9,936 bases of DNA from Gaiellasilicea sp045403015 (GCA_045403015.1 JAXIPI010000268.1:1-9936), one strand, 5' to 3'; shown: positions 1 to 6,884, counted from the first letter of the stretch. The notes: generated by a model from the sequence alone, not told the origin. Translations and numbers: made by a program.

Positions 1-832
1 GCTCGCGCAGACGGCGGGCCTGCTCGTCGGCGGCATCGCGCTCACCGCGTTCACGGCCATCTTCTCGACCGTCCGCGACCTCCGGCCCAGCCTCGCAGTC
101 TCGCGCGCAGCGTCTTCGGTCGAGCACCAGCAGGTCGACGCGCAAGTCTGGGCCGTTCCGGAACGTGTCTGGCAGTTCGTGATGGACGGCGAGTTGCTCG
201 TGATCGCGCACAAGCCGTATCTCGTCCCCCTGCTCGCGCTGCTCGTGCTCTTCCCCTTCGCCGCGGCGTTTGCCCGGCGCGGCCCCCTCGACGCGCCCTG
301 GGCGTTCCTCGACCCAGGCGGGCGCCTCCAGACGCCGCCGCTGGCGCTCCGGCCGCTGCTCCCGCTCGCACTCGGCGCGCTGGCCGGACTCGGCTTCCTC
401 GTGCTCGCCGCGCTCGTCCGTCTCTACATGCACTACGGCGTGAGCGCCGAGACGCGCGCGATGGATGCCACGATCCTCTCGTTCTTCGTCTCGATGGTCG
501 CGCTCGCGATCCTCGTCCAGCTCGTCGCAGGCGCAGCGGGAGCGTGGCACGGAGGACTCATCGGTGCGCTCGGTGCGTCATTCGTCGCCGGCTGCTTCGG
601 CTGGCTCGGAATCATCGGCGGGCCGACAGCCGGTGGCTGCGTGACGCCACTCTCGCTCAACCCCGGGCCGTGCGCCTGGACGATCGACGCGACGTTCTCG
701 TGGCACGTCTTCCAACAGCTGATCGCGCAAGGCGCGATCGCCGGCCTCGCGGGAGGCCTCGTCGTCGTGGGCATCAAGGCGCTCCTGCACCGCAAGCCGG
801 CCGAGGAGCTGCGGCCGGCGCAGACCGCCTAG
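1..832 (+). CDS. Integral membrane protein of unknown function, C-terminal part (5' end outside window)
   Basis: I do not recognise the family. The frame is open from base 2 to the TAG at 830-832, giving 276 visible residues and no start at the left edge. A GTG at 179 followed by ATG at 182 could be read as a start, but the 59 in-frame codons before it encode a convincing hydrophobic helix (visible residues about 4-22), so I treat the gene as truncated by the window. About five more membrane segments follow, near residues 73-91, 116-140, 156-178, 181-207 and 241-260. The loop between the last two has two cysteines (about 213 and 224) in a Gly/Pro-rich stretch, and a third (about 198) lies in the helix before; these could form a disulphide or bind a ligand. 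The tail after the last helix is short and charged. It is convergent with ligD, and the two stop codons overlap in one CTAG. It could be the membrane part of a larger enzyme or a transporter; the sequence does not decide. Confidence 0.8.
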   Translation, partial: LAQTAGLLVGGIALTAFTAIFSTVRDLRPSLAVSRAASSVEHQQVDAQVWAVPERVWQFVMDGELLVIAHKPYLVPLLALLVLFPFAAAFARRGPLDAPWAFLDPGGRLQTPPLALRPLLPLALGALAGLGFLVLAALVRLYMHYGVSAETRAMDATILSFFVSMVALAILVQLVAGAAGAWHGGLIGALGASFVAGCFGWLGIIGGPTAGGCVTPLSLNPGPCAWTIDATFSWHVFQQLIAQGAIAGLAGGLVVVGIKALLHRKPAEELRPAQTA

Positions 833-3156
833 CGGAGCGAGCTCAGCGCGTCCGAGAGCGACTGCTTCGTCGTCAGCACGCCGTCGAAGAGGTCGCCTTC
901 CTTCGCAACCCGCTCGAGCACGGCCTCCATCGTGAACGCGGCCGGGTCGAGCGACTCGTTCACCTCTTCCCATCGCAGCGGCGTCGAGACGGGCGCGCCG
1001 GCCTTCGGGCGAACCGAGTACACGGACGCAATCGTCTTCCCCTCCCCGTTCTGATTCGAGTCGATCAGGACGCCCCGGCGCTTCGCTCTCGTCCACTCGG
1101 TGGTCGCAAGCCCCGGGTGGGTACGCGCGATCGCGCCGGCGATGATCTCCGAGAACTCGCGTGTCTGCGCGTACGTGTGGCACCGGGCAACCGGAACGAG
1201 GATGTGGATCCCCTCCGAGCCGCTCGTCTTCGCAAACGACTCGAGCCCGAGCAGGTCGAGCGTCTCCTTGATCAGGAGCGCGACCTGGATCGTCTCCGGG
1301 AAACCAACGTCCGGAGATGGATCGAGGTCGAATAGCACCCAGTCGGGCCGCGACGGCTTGTCGACCTGCGAGTACCAGGTGTTCATGTCGATGCAGCCCA
1401 TGTTCACCACCCACAGCAGGGCGAGCTCGTCGTTCACGAGCGGGAAGTCGATGACGCGGCGCTGCGGTGGCTTGTCGCGCGTCGAGGCCTCGAACGGACG
1501 CGTCGGGATCCAGTCGGGCATGTGCTTCGGCGCGTCCTTCTGGAAGAAGAACTTCCCGTTCCAGCCGTCGGGATACCGCTTCATCGTGAAGGGCCGGTCG
1601 CGCAGATGCGGCAGGATCGCCGGCGCGACGTCCCGGTAGTACGCCAGCAGGTCGCCCTTGGTGATCCCCTCCTCCGGCCAGAACGGCTTGTCCAGGTTCG
1701 ACAGCTTGAGGACGCGCTTGCCCCTCTTGATCTCCGGCTCGATCGACGGTCGCTCGCGTTGCACCTCATCCGCCTCCTTGTCCTCGCGCAGGCCCTGGTA
1801 CACCGGTGCCCGCAGCCTGCCATCGTGCGTCCACTCGGCGAAGCGCACCTCGGCGACGAGCTCGGGCTCCACCCAGACGACGTCACCCTTGCGCACCTTC
1901 GGCATCTTCGGCACCTCGGCGAACGGAGAGTCGTCGCGCCGGAGCGGCTTCAAGCGGGAAAGCAGCCGAGCGATCTCGGCGTCGTCGAACCCGGTGCCGA
2001 CGTTCCCCGCCCAGCGCAGGACGCCGTTCTCGTAGACGCCGAGGACGAGCGCGCCGAACGCGTCCGCGCGTCGGCCCTGCCCCTTCGTGTACCCCGCGAT
2101 CACGAGCTCCTGCCGGCCCTGGGTCTTCAGCTTCAGCCAGTTGCGCGTGCGCCTCCCCGGCTCGTAGGGCGAGTCGGCTCGCTTGGCCATGATCCCCTCG
2201 AAGCGCTGCTGCTGGGCGGCCACGTAGAGAGCCGGGCCGTCGTCGAACGTGGCAGAGATCTGGATCCCGCGCTGCCGGGTGTCGACGAGCTCCGCGAGCC
2301 GCTTTCGCCGCTCGGTCAGCGGCAGGTCGATCAGGGGCGTCCCCTCCACCTCGAGCAGGTCGAAAGCGACGTAGAGGTACGTCGTGCCTTCCTTCCCCTG
2401 CTGCATCGCCGAGAACGTCGCCCGGCCGTCCTCGCCGACGGCCACCACTTCTCCATCGAGCACGCAGTCCGGCGTCCGGAGCGCGCGCTCGAGCGTGCGG
2501 ACGACCGTCGGGAAGCGATCGACGAACGACTTGTCGTTCCGGCTCCGCAGGTCGACGTTGCCTCCCCGAATCGTCGCGATCGCCCGGAAGCCGTCCCACT
2601 TCACCTCGAACAGCCAACCCTCGCCGGTCGGCACGTCGGCGGCGAGCGTGGCGAGCATCGGCCGGTAGGTGCGCGGCTTGCTCCGCGCGGCGTCGGCTTC
2701 CTCCTTCTTCTTGACGAGCAGCCAGTTCTTCGGGTCGCCGCCGAGGTGTGCCGGCACGAGCGTCCAGACGCCCTCGAGCCGCTCTCCGTGGAGATGGACC
2801 GTGAGGCCGCCGTTCGCCTTCTCCTCGATCAGCTCGTACGTGCCGCGATCCCAGATCTCCACGGTCCCGGCGCCGTAGCTCCCGGCCGGGATCTCGCCTT
2901 CGAAGCTGCCGTAGGAGAGCGGATGGTCCTCGACGTGAACGGCAAGGTGCTGCTGCCCGGGCTCCAGCGGGACGCCCTTCGGCACCGCCCAGCTGGCAAG
3001 CGCTCCGTCGCGCTCGAGCCGGAAGTCGTAGTGCAGACGCCGCGCGTCGTGGCGCTGAATCACGAAGATCGGCTCCTTGCCCTTGCGCCCCTTGCCAAAA
3101 GGCTCGGGGGTCTTCCCGCGCGACCGCTTGCGCTCGTAGTCCTTCAGCGAGGCCAT
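829..3156 (-). CDS. ligD: Multidomain ATP-dependent DNA ligase LigD (phosphoesterase-ligase-polymerase)
   Basis: This 775-residue protein is a non-homologous end-joining ligase that trims, fills and seals double-strand breaks, normally with Ku. Domain order is 3'-phosphoesterase (about 25-150), ligase (about 165-460) and archaeo-eukaryotic-primase-type polymerase (about 480-775). In the phosphoesterase, H36, H42, D44, R46 and H78 align by constant spacing with the catalytic H42, H48, D50, R52 and H84 of Pseudomonas LigD. The ligase has nucleophile K186 in EVKWDGFRA, DGE at 234-236, the AFDLL motif near 264-268, FEGIMAK at 319-325 and NWLKLK at 339-344. The polymerase has metal-binding D610 and D612 in FDLDPSP, TSGSEGIH at 644-651 and a likely third carboxylate, D699. 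All three active sites look intact. The ATG at 3156 follows AGGGCGAGAGG closely, and the N-terminal lysine/arginine-rich lead fits the family. The domain order is that of Pseudomonas, not of Mycobacterium (POL-PE-LIG). No ku gene is present in the window. Confidence 0.96.
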   Translation of the reverse strand: MASLKDYERKRSRGKTPEPFGKGRKGKEPIFVIQRHDARRLHYDFRLERDGALASWAVPKGVPLEPGQQHLAVHVEDHPLSYGSFEGEIPAGSYGAGTVEIWDRGTYELIEEKANGGLTVHLHGERLEGVWTLVPAHLGGDPKNWLLVKKKEEADAARSKPRTYRPMLATLAADVPTGEGWLFEVKWDGFRAIATIRGGNVDLRSRNDKSFVDRFPTVVRTLERALRTPDCVLDGEVVAVGEDGRATFSAMQQGKEGTTYLYVAFDLLEVEGTPLIDLPLTERRKRLAELVDTRQRGIQISATFDDGPALYVAAQQQRFEGIMAKRADSPYEPGRRTRNWLKLKTQGRQELVIAGYTKGQGRRADAFGALVLGVYENGVLRWAGNVGTGFDDAEIARLLSRLKPLRRDDSPFAEVPKMPKVRKGDVVWVEPELVAEVRFAEWTHDGRLRAPVYQGLREDKEADEVQRERPSIEPEIKRGKRVLKLSNLDKPFWPEEGITKGDLLAYYRDVAPAILPHLRDRPFTMKRYPDGWNGKFFFQKDAPKHMPDWIPTRPFEASTRDKPPQRRVIDFPLVNDELALLWVVNMGCIDMNTWYSQVDKPSRPDWVLFDLDPSPDVGFPETIQVALLIKETLDLLGLESFAKTSGSEGIHILVPVARCHTYAQTREFSEIIAGAIARTHPGLATTEWTRAKRRGVLIDSNQNGEGKTIASVYSVRPKAGAPVSTPLRWEEVNESLDPAAFTMEAVLERVAKEGDLFDGVLTTKQSLSDALSSLR

Positions 3157-3177
3157 GTGCCTCTCGCCCTGTTGACA

Positions 3178-3188
3178 GTTGTTTCAAC
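3178..3188. promoter_or_regulatory. Small inverted repeat just upstream of ligD, possible operator
   Basis: GTTGTTTCAAC is a perfect 4-bp-arm inverted repeat with a 3-base spacer, about 22 bases upstream of the ligD start. A wider pair, TGTTG (3170-3174) and CAACA (3185-3189), overlaps it. The position between a promoter and the ribosome binding site would suit a repressor site or a 5'-UTR hairpin. I could not identify convincing -35 and -10 boxes for ligD nearby, so the assignment is weak. It does not look like a LexA box. Confidence 0.25.
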
Positions 3189-3263
3189 AACGTGCATATC
3201 GGGCATCAAACCAGGCGCGACGGCGAAACGCGCGCATCGCCTTTCTCCACAAAGCGGGGGTCA

Positions 3264-3290
3264 GTTGAGGTCGGCTCTGCCGGCCTCAAC
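3264..3290 (-). terminator. Hairpin downstream of accA, candidate terminator
   Basis: Arms GTTGAGG (3264-3270) and CCTCAAC (3284-3290) enclose a second stem, CGGC (3272-3275) with GCCG (3279-3282), and a 3-base loop. Read on the - strand the only defect is one C/A mismatch; on the + strand the same pair is a T-G wobble, giving a 12-pair stem. It begins 74 bases after the accA stop and ends about 107 bases before the ligD start, so it is placed to end the accD-accA transcript. No strong U-tract follows, so it may be a weak or factor-assisted terminator, or a structured leader element. Confidence 0.45.
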
Positions 3291-3329
3291 ACATACGTGG
3301 ACGTCTTACGGTTCATATTTGAAGCAGGG

Positions 3330-3360
3330 GAAAAGCCTGTGGAAGCTGTGGAAAGCCTGA
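3330..3360. repeat. Short overlapping direct repeats just past the accA stop
   Basis: AAAGCCTG occurs at 3332-3339 and 3352-3359 (20-base period), and CTGTGGAA occurs at 3337-3344 and 3346-3353 (9-base period). Together they make a purine-rich patch directly after the accA stop codon. The function is unknown; they could be the relic of a small duplication or a binding site read from either strand. Confidence 0.4.
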
Positions 3361-3364
3361 TCGG

Positions 3365-4297
3365 TCAGGCGAGAACGCCCATCGAACGGAACTTGGCACG
3401 CCGTTTGGCCCGTAGCTCGTCCTGGGGAACATCTTCGAGCTCCTCGAGCGCGTCCGCGACCGCCGCGCCGAGCAGGCGGGCAGCCTCATCGGGATTCTCC
3501 TGCGCGCCGCCGACCGGCTCCGGGATGATCCCGTCGATGACGCCGAGCTCGAAGCAGTGGGCGGCATCCGGCTTGAACGCTGCGGCGGCCTTGCGCTTTT
3601 CCCCAGCGTCGCGCCAGAGGATCGCGGCGCAGCCTTCCGGCGAGATCACCGAGTAGATCGCGTTCTCCTGCATCAGGACGCGGTCGGCGAGCGCGATCGC
3701 AACCGCGCCGCCGGAGCCGCCCTCCCCGATCACACACGCAACCGTGGGCACGCGGAGACGCACCATCCTGGCCTGAGAGCGCGCGATCGCGCCGCCCTGG
3801 CCGTGCTGCTCGGCCGCGATCCCTGGATACGCTCCGGGCGTGTCGACGAGCGTCACGACCGGGAAGCGGTGGCGGTCGGCGAGCTCCATGACACGCATCG
3901 CCTTCCGGTACCCCTCGGGATAGGCCATCCCGAAGTTCCGCTTGGAGCGCTCTTTGATGTCGCGGCCTTTCTGATGGCCGATGAGCGCAATCGTGCGACC
4001 CTCGAGCTTGCCGATTCCTGCCACGAGCGCGGAATCGTCGGCGCGACCTCGGTCGCCGTGCAGCTCGAACCAGTCCTCCAGGATCCTGTCGACGTAGTCG
4101 AGCGTGTACGGCCTGTCCTCGTGACGGGCCAGCTCGACCTTGTTCCAAATCTCCTCGTCGGTCGGTTCGGCCTCGATCCGGTCGAGCTGGCGCTTCAACC
4201 GCTCGAGCTCGCCGGAGAGGCGCGCACCCCGCAAGAGATCGAGTCCGCCTAGCTTGCTCAACCGATCCCGGAGCCTGATCTCTGCATCACGGGCCAC
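3365..4297 (-). CDS. accA: Acetyl-CoA carboxylase carboxyltransferase subunit alpha
   Basis: AccA and AccD form the carboxyltransferase that moves CO2 from carboxybiotin to acetyl-CoA, giving malonyl-CoA for fatty-acid synthesis in the cytosol. The protein has 310 residues, close to the usual 315-320. The family signatures are clear: HGDRGRADDSALVAGIGKL (80-98), GHQKGRDIKE (107-116), NFGMAYPEGYRKA (121-133), DTPGAYPGIAAE (152-163), the glycine-rich oxyanion region GEGGSGGAVAI (191-201) and SVISPEGCAAILW (216-228). I chose the GTG at 4297 because GGAGAGG (4304-4310) sits six bases upstream. A longer reading from 4402 would only add residues overlapping accD that do not resemble AccA. The start lies one base after the accD stop, so the two are very likely translationally coupled and made in equal amounts, as the complex needs. 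Confidence 0.97.
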   Translation of the reverse strand: MARDAEIRLRDRLSKLGGLDLLRGARLSGELERLKRQLDRIEAEPTDEEIWNKVELARHEDRPYTLDYVDRILEDWFELHGDRGRADDSALVAGIGKLEGRTIALIGHQKGRDIKERSKRNFGMAYPEGYRKAMRVMELADRHRFPVVTLVDTPGAYPGIAAEQHGQGGAIARSQARMVRLRVPTVACVIGEGGSGGAVAIALADRVLMQENAIYSVISPEGCAAILWRDAGEKRKAAAAFKPDAAHCFELGVIDGIIPEPVGGAQENPDEAARLLGAAVADALEELEDVPQDELRAKRRAKFRSMGVLA

Positions 4298-4298
4298 C

Positions 4299-5144
4299 CT
4301 ACCCCTCTCCGAAGAGGCGAAGCAGGCGTGCAAGCGTCGGTCGTAGCTCGGGGCGCGGAACGATCGCGTCGACGTGCCCGAAGCGGAGGTTCGACTCGGC
4401 AAGGCCGAAATCGTCTGGCAGCTTCTCGCGCGTCGTCTGCGCCACGACGCGCGGCCCCGCGAAGGACATCAGCGCGCCCGGCTCGGCCAGCAGGACGTCC
4501 CCGAGGCTCGCAAAGCTGGCGAGCAGGCCACCGGTCGTTGGATGCGCCATGACAGAGATCAGGGCACACCCTGCTTCGTGTAGCTCCTCCACCGCAACGA
4601 CGGTCTTCGGCAGCTGCATCAGCGCCAGGATTCCCTCCTGCATACGAGCACCGCCGGAGGCTGAGACCGAGATCAGCGGCACGCCGGCGTTTCCGGCGCT
4701 CTCGCAGGCGCGCACGAACTTCTCGCCGGTGACCGAGCCCATCGAGCCGCCCATGAACGAGAAGTCCATCACCGCCAGCTCGCACCGAAGATCCTCGATC
4801 GTGGCGCTGCCGATCACGAGCGCATCGCCGAGACCGGTCGCAATCTCCGCCTCGGCCAGGCGCTCGTTGTAGGCGCGGAGGTCGAAGAACTTGAGGGGGT
4901 CGGCAGAGCGCAGGTCGGCTGCCTCCTCCGAGAAGCTCCCCGCGTCTGCGATCTGCGCGATCCGCTCGTGCGCCTTGACCGGGAAGTGGTGGCCGCATTG
5001 CGTGCAGACTCGGAGATTCGCGGCAAGCTCGTCGTCCCGGTAGTGCGAGACGCACTTGGGGCAGGTATTGGGATGCTTCTTGGCCTCAGGCTCGGGAGCT
5101 TGCTTGTTCTCGATCGAGACGTCGATCCTGGTCGTTTCGGCCAT
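4299..5144 (-). CDS. accD: Acetyl-CoA carboxylase carboxyltransferase subunit beta
   Basis: This is the zinc-ribbon-bearing partner of AccA in the bacterial carboxyltransferase; together they make malonyl-CoA. At 281 residues it is near the family norm. The N-terminal ribbon has C28-x2-C31 and C47-x2-C50, followed by the crotonase-like core. Recognisable core motifs are DPLKFFD (82-88), DFSFMGGSMGSVTGEK (127-142), the oxyanion-hole glycines in SASGGARMQEG (161-171), and MAHPTTGGLLASFASLGD (199-216), which runs into AEPGALMSFAGPRV (220-233). The first 25 or so residues are a charged tail not shared with short homologues. The ATG at 5144 has no Shine-Dalgarno sequence, but a -10-like TAAACT lies six bases upstream, so the transcript may be leaderless. 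The preceding gene ends 48 bases upstream, so read-through from it is also possible. accB and accC are not in the window. Confidence 0.97.
   Translation of the reverse strand: MAETTRIDVSIENKQAPEPEAKKHPNTCPKCVSHYRDDELAANLRVCTQCGHHFPVKAHERIAQIADAGSFSEEAADLRSADPLKFFDLRAYNERLAEAEIATGLGDALVIGSATIEDLRCELAVMDFSFMGGSMGSVTGEKFVRACESAGNAGVPLISVSASGGARMQEGILALMQLPKTVVAVEELHEAGCALISVMAHPTTGGLLASFASLGDVLLAEPGALMSFAGPRVVAQTTREKLPDDFGLAESNLRFGHVDAIVPRPELRPTLARLLRLFGEG
4304..4310 (-). promoter_or_regulatory. Ribosome binding site that fixes the accA start
   Basis: GGAGAGG on the - strand lies inside the last codons of accD and is separated from the GTG at 4297 by six bases (GGTAGG, which includes the accD stop). 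It is one of the best Shine-Dalgarno matches in the window, and it favours the 310-residue AccA over the longer frame starting at 4402. Confidence 0.7.
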
Positions 5145-5150
5145 TGCGGG

Positions 5151-5156
5151 AGTTTA
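5151..5156 (-). promoter_or_regulatory. Candidate -10 box for a leaderless accD-accA transcript
   Basis: TAAACT on the - strand fits the TANNNT rule and ends six bases before the A of the accD ATG. That places transcription start on, or within a base or two of, the start codon. It also explains why no ribosome binding site is visible. I see no good -35 hexamer at 16-18 bases. The 48-base gap after the arginase-like gene (5145-5192) holds nothing else that I recognise. Confidence 0.45.
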
Positions 5157-5192
5157 GACTCGTGCCCCTGCGAGGCGGTTACAGTCGCGAGG

Positions 5193-5969
5193 TCAGAGAC
5201 CCAGCGCGGTTGCGAGGCGTGCGAGCTTGGGCTCGTTGGCCGCGTCGTGCACGAGCCCGGTGAAGCCGAGTCCCGCGATCCGCTTCCGCGAAGCGACGTC
5301 CGCGAACAGCTTTTCGATCTCCACGAGCCGCAACCCATCCGGCTCGGGAAAGAAGACGGCCAGCTCTCCCGGCTCGAGCGCGTCTGCGTCCAGAGCGACG
5401 TACACCGCGTCCGCACCCTCGAGCGCTCGTTCGATCGCTCCCTCTCCGGTGTGAATGCCCGTCGCCGCGATGAACTCGACCTCGGGCGGGTCGAGGTTGC
5501 GGGCGCCGACCAGCGCCACGTTCTGCGCGAGGACGGCACCGTCGTCGAGCACCATGCGCAGCGGCATCCCCCAGGCGTTGCCCGACGGGGACGTCTCCGG
5601 CGTGTTCAGGTCGCCGTGCGCATCGATCCACACGACCGCGAGGCTCTCCTCGCCGCTCGAGAGGGCCTCGATCGCGCCCACGTGTGAGCAGCAGCAGCCG
5701 CCAAGCACGACGGGCCGGTCGGGAAGCTCGGAGGCGAGCAACAGCGTCTGCTCGGCGAGCGTGTCGGCCTCGATCACGGCCGCCTCGGGGTAGGGCAGCT
5801 GATGGAACGCCGCCTCGACCATTGCGTCGCCGCCCGTACCCCAGGCCCGCGGAACGCGAACGAGGCCGGCGGCGAACTCGCGCCCGCACGAGTGGCACTG
5901 GTACTCCGGCCCGAGCGCGACCGCGGTCAGTGTCCGGCAGTCAGGGCAGCGGGCGCGGAGGCGCGACAC
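5193..5969 (-). CDS. Zinc-ribbon / arginase-fold protein with altered first metal motif
   Basis: The ureohydrolase (arginase/agmatinase/formiminoglutamase) fold is shown by WIDAHGDLNTPETSPSGN (114-131), holding metal-ligand positions D116, H118 and D120, by GARNLDPPE (155-163), and by ALDADALEP (192-200) with D194 and D196. The first family motif, normally GGDHS, reads GGCCCSHVG at 90-98: the metal-ligand histidine position is a cysteine and a new histidine sits three residues later. The N-terminus has C8-x2-C11 and C25-x2-C28, a zinc ribbon not found in classical arginases. At 258 residues the protein is short for the family (usually about 300), because the ribbon replaces part of the N-terminus and the C-terminal region is reduced. 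The GTG at 5969 has a weak AAGG upstream and begins nine bases after the GNAT stop. Hydrolysis of a C-N bond in a guanidino or formimino compound is the family default, but the altered site makes the substrate, the metal, or even catalysis uncertain. Confidence 0.88.
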   Translation of the reverse strand: MSRLRARCPDCRTLTAVALGPEYQCHSCGREFAAGLVRVPRAWGTGGDAMVEAAFHQLPYPEAAVIEADTLAEQTLLLASELPDRPVVLGGCCCSHVGAIEALSSGEESLAVVWIDAHGDLNTPETSPSGNAWGMPLRMVLDDGAVLAQNVALVGARNLDPPEVEFIAATGIHTGEGAIERALEGADAVYVALDADALEPGELAVFFPEPDGLRLVEIEKLFADVASRKRIAGLGFTGLVHDAANEPKLARLATALGL

Positions 5970-5978
5970 GCTCGAACC

Positions 5979-6884
5979 TTAGACGTGCACCGGGCGGTCG
6001 AGAAACAGCGTGTCCCGATAGACGCGCATTCCCGCTCGCTCGTACAGCCTGGTCGCTCCGGTCGGGCTCGACGCGTCGACGCCGAGCGTGCCCCGCGTCC
6101 AGCCGCGCCGCCGGAACTCCTGGAACGAGTGCAGGAGCAACGCGTGGCCGAGACCCTGCTTGCGCCAGGGGCGCCTGACACCGAGCAGCTCGACGTGTCC
6201 CGCAGCCGGATCGGTGGTGTCCTTCCGGCAGACCGCAAATCCCGCGAGCTCGTCCCCCGCCAGCGCGAGGTACCAAAGGGACGGGTCGAATGTCTCCGCC
6301 CTGGTGAACCAGTGGGCCCACTCCTCATACGACTCGTCGGGTGGGTCCGACGTGTCCTGCCAGACCTCGGCGAACGCGTCGTAGAGACGCCTCTCCTCGC
6401 CGTCGGCCAACGTGCGAACCACGATCCCGTCCGGCCAAGCAGGCTCGTCCCCCTCGCCGGTGAGGTCGATGTCCATCCGATAGGAGTGCCGGACCGGCTC
6501 GAACCCAAGTCGCTCGACAGCGCCGACCACCCGGGCGTCGGTGGCGGACGTCCACACGCGCAGCCTGCCGGCATCAGCGCGCTCCTCGAGCCAGCCGACG
6601 AGCTCGGCGGCAATCGCGTCCGCGTCGACGTTGGGCGCGAGCTTGAGGTCGCACCACCACAGCGGCGGATCAGCCTTGTTCGGATCGACATCGATGTAGC
6701 CGACGAGACGCCCGAAGTCCTCGAGCAAGCGGATGTCGCGCTCGGTCACCACGTACGGCGTTGTGAGCCACGTGCGCAGCTCGTCCTCGGTCATGTCGGC
6801 TTCGCCGTACGCCGCAAGTTGATGGGCGTTCATCAGCTCGAGGATCGCATCGAAGTCGTCGTCCTCCGGCGGGCGGAGCGTCAT
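5979..6884 (-). CDS. Tandem GNAT-domain N-acetyltransferase
   Basis: The protein has 301 residues and two GNAT folds. The C-terminal one (about 155-295) is complete: LLGVRRPWRKQGLG (233-246) includes the acetyl-CoA pyrophosphate loop, and VDASSPTGATRLYERAGM (269-286) is the usual strand-turn-helix end. The N-terminal half (about 1-140) keeps the overall pattern, including RLGFEP at 125-130, but its loop region (KLAPNVDADA, 81-90) lacks the R/Q-x-x-G-x-G/A signature, so it is probably catalytically inactive. Length and layout resemble mycothiol synthase MshD, in which only the C-terminal domain catalyses, but many actinobacterial tandem GNATs are not MshD and no mycothiol genes are adjacent. 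The substrate is unknown. The ATG overlaps the HAD stop as ATGA and has no ribosome binding site, so translation probably depends on coupling. The arginase-fold gene follows after nine bases. Confidence 0.9.
   Translation of the reverse strand: MTLRPPEDDDFDAILELMNAHQLAAYGEADMTEDELRTWLTTPYVVTERDIRLLEDFGRLVGYIDVDPNKADPPLWWCDLKLAPNVDADAIAAELVGWLEERADAGRLRVWTSATDARVVGAVERLGFEPVRHSYRMDIDLTGEGDEPAWPDGIVVRTLADGEERRLYDAFAEVWQDTSDPPDESYEEWAHWFTRAETFDPSLWYLALAGDELAGFAVCRKDTTDPAAGHVELLGVRRPWRKQGLGHALLLHSFQEFRRRGWTRGTLGVDASSPTGATRLYERAGMRVYRDTLFLDRPVHV

Noticed and set aside
3172..3177. TTGACA, a perfect -35 hexamer, on the + strand
   Set aside because: No acceptable -10 lies 16-19 bases downstream (CATATC at best) and no + strand gene follows. 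It is part of the GTTG/CAAC repeat.
3337..3353. CTGTGGAA repeats resembling DnaA boxes (TGTGGATAA)
   Set aside because: Only the TGTGGA core matches, there are just two copies, and there is no origin-type gene context (dnaA, dnaN, parAB).
1522..3360. 612-codon open frame on the + strand opposite ligD
   Set aside because: It is antisense to a gene with three intact catalytic domains; its translation is arginine-, leucine- and valine-rich with no recognisable motif. Long antisense frames are expected in GC-rich coding DNA.
3192..3656. Open frame on the + strand from the intergenic gap into accA
   Set aside because: Its 3' part is antisense to conserved AccA codons, its start has no ribosome binding site, and the product is serine/arginine-rich without features.
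4298..4402. N-terminal extension of accA to an ATG at 4402
   Set aside because: The added 35 residues overlap accD and lack AccA similarity, whereas the GTG at 4297 has GGAGAGG at ideal spacing and gives a normal length.
5686..5700. GCA triplet run as a possible slippage microsatellite
   Set aside because: Only three full repeats, encoding the three cysteines of the altered metal motif; too short to suggest phase variation.
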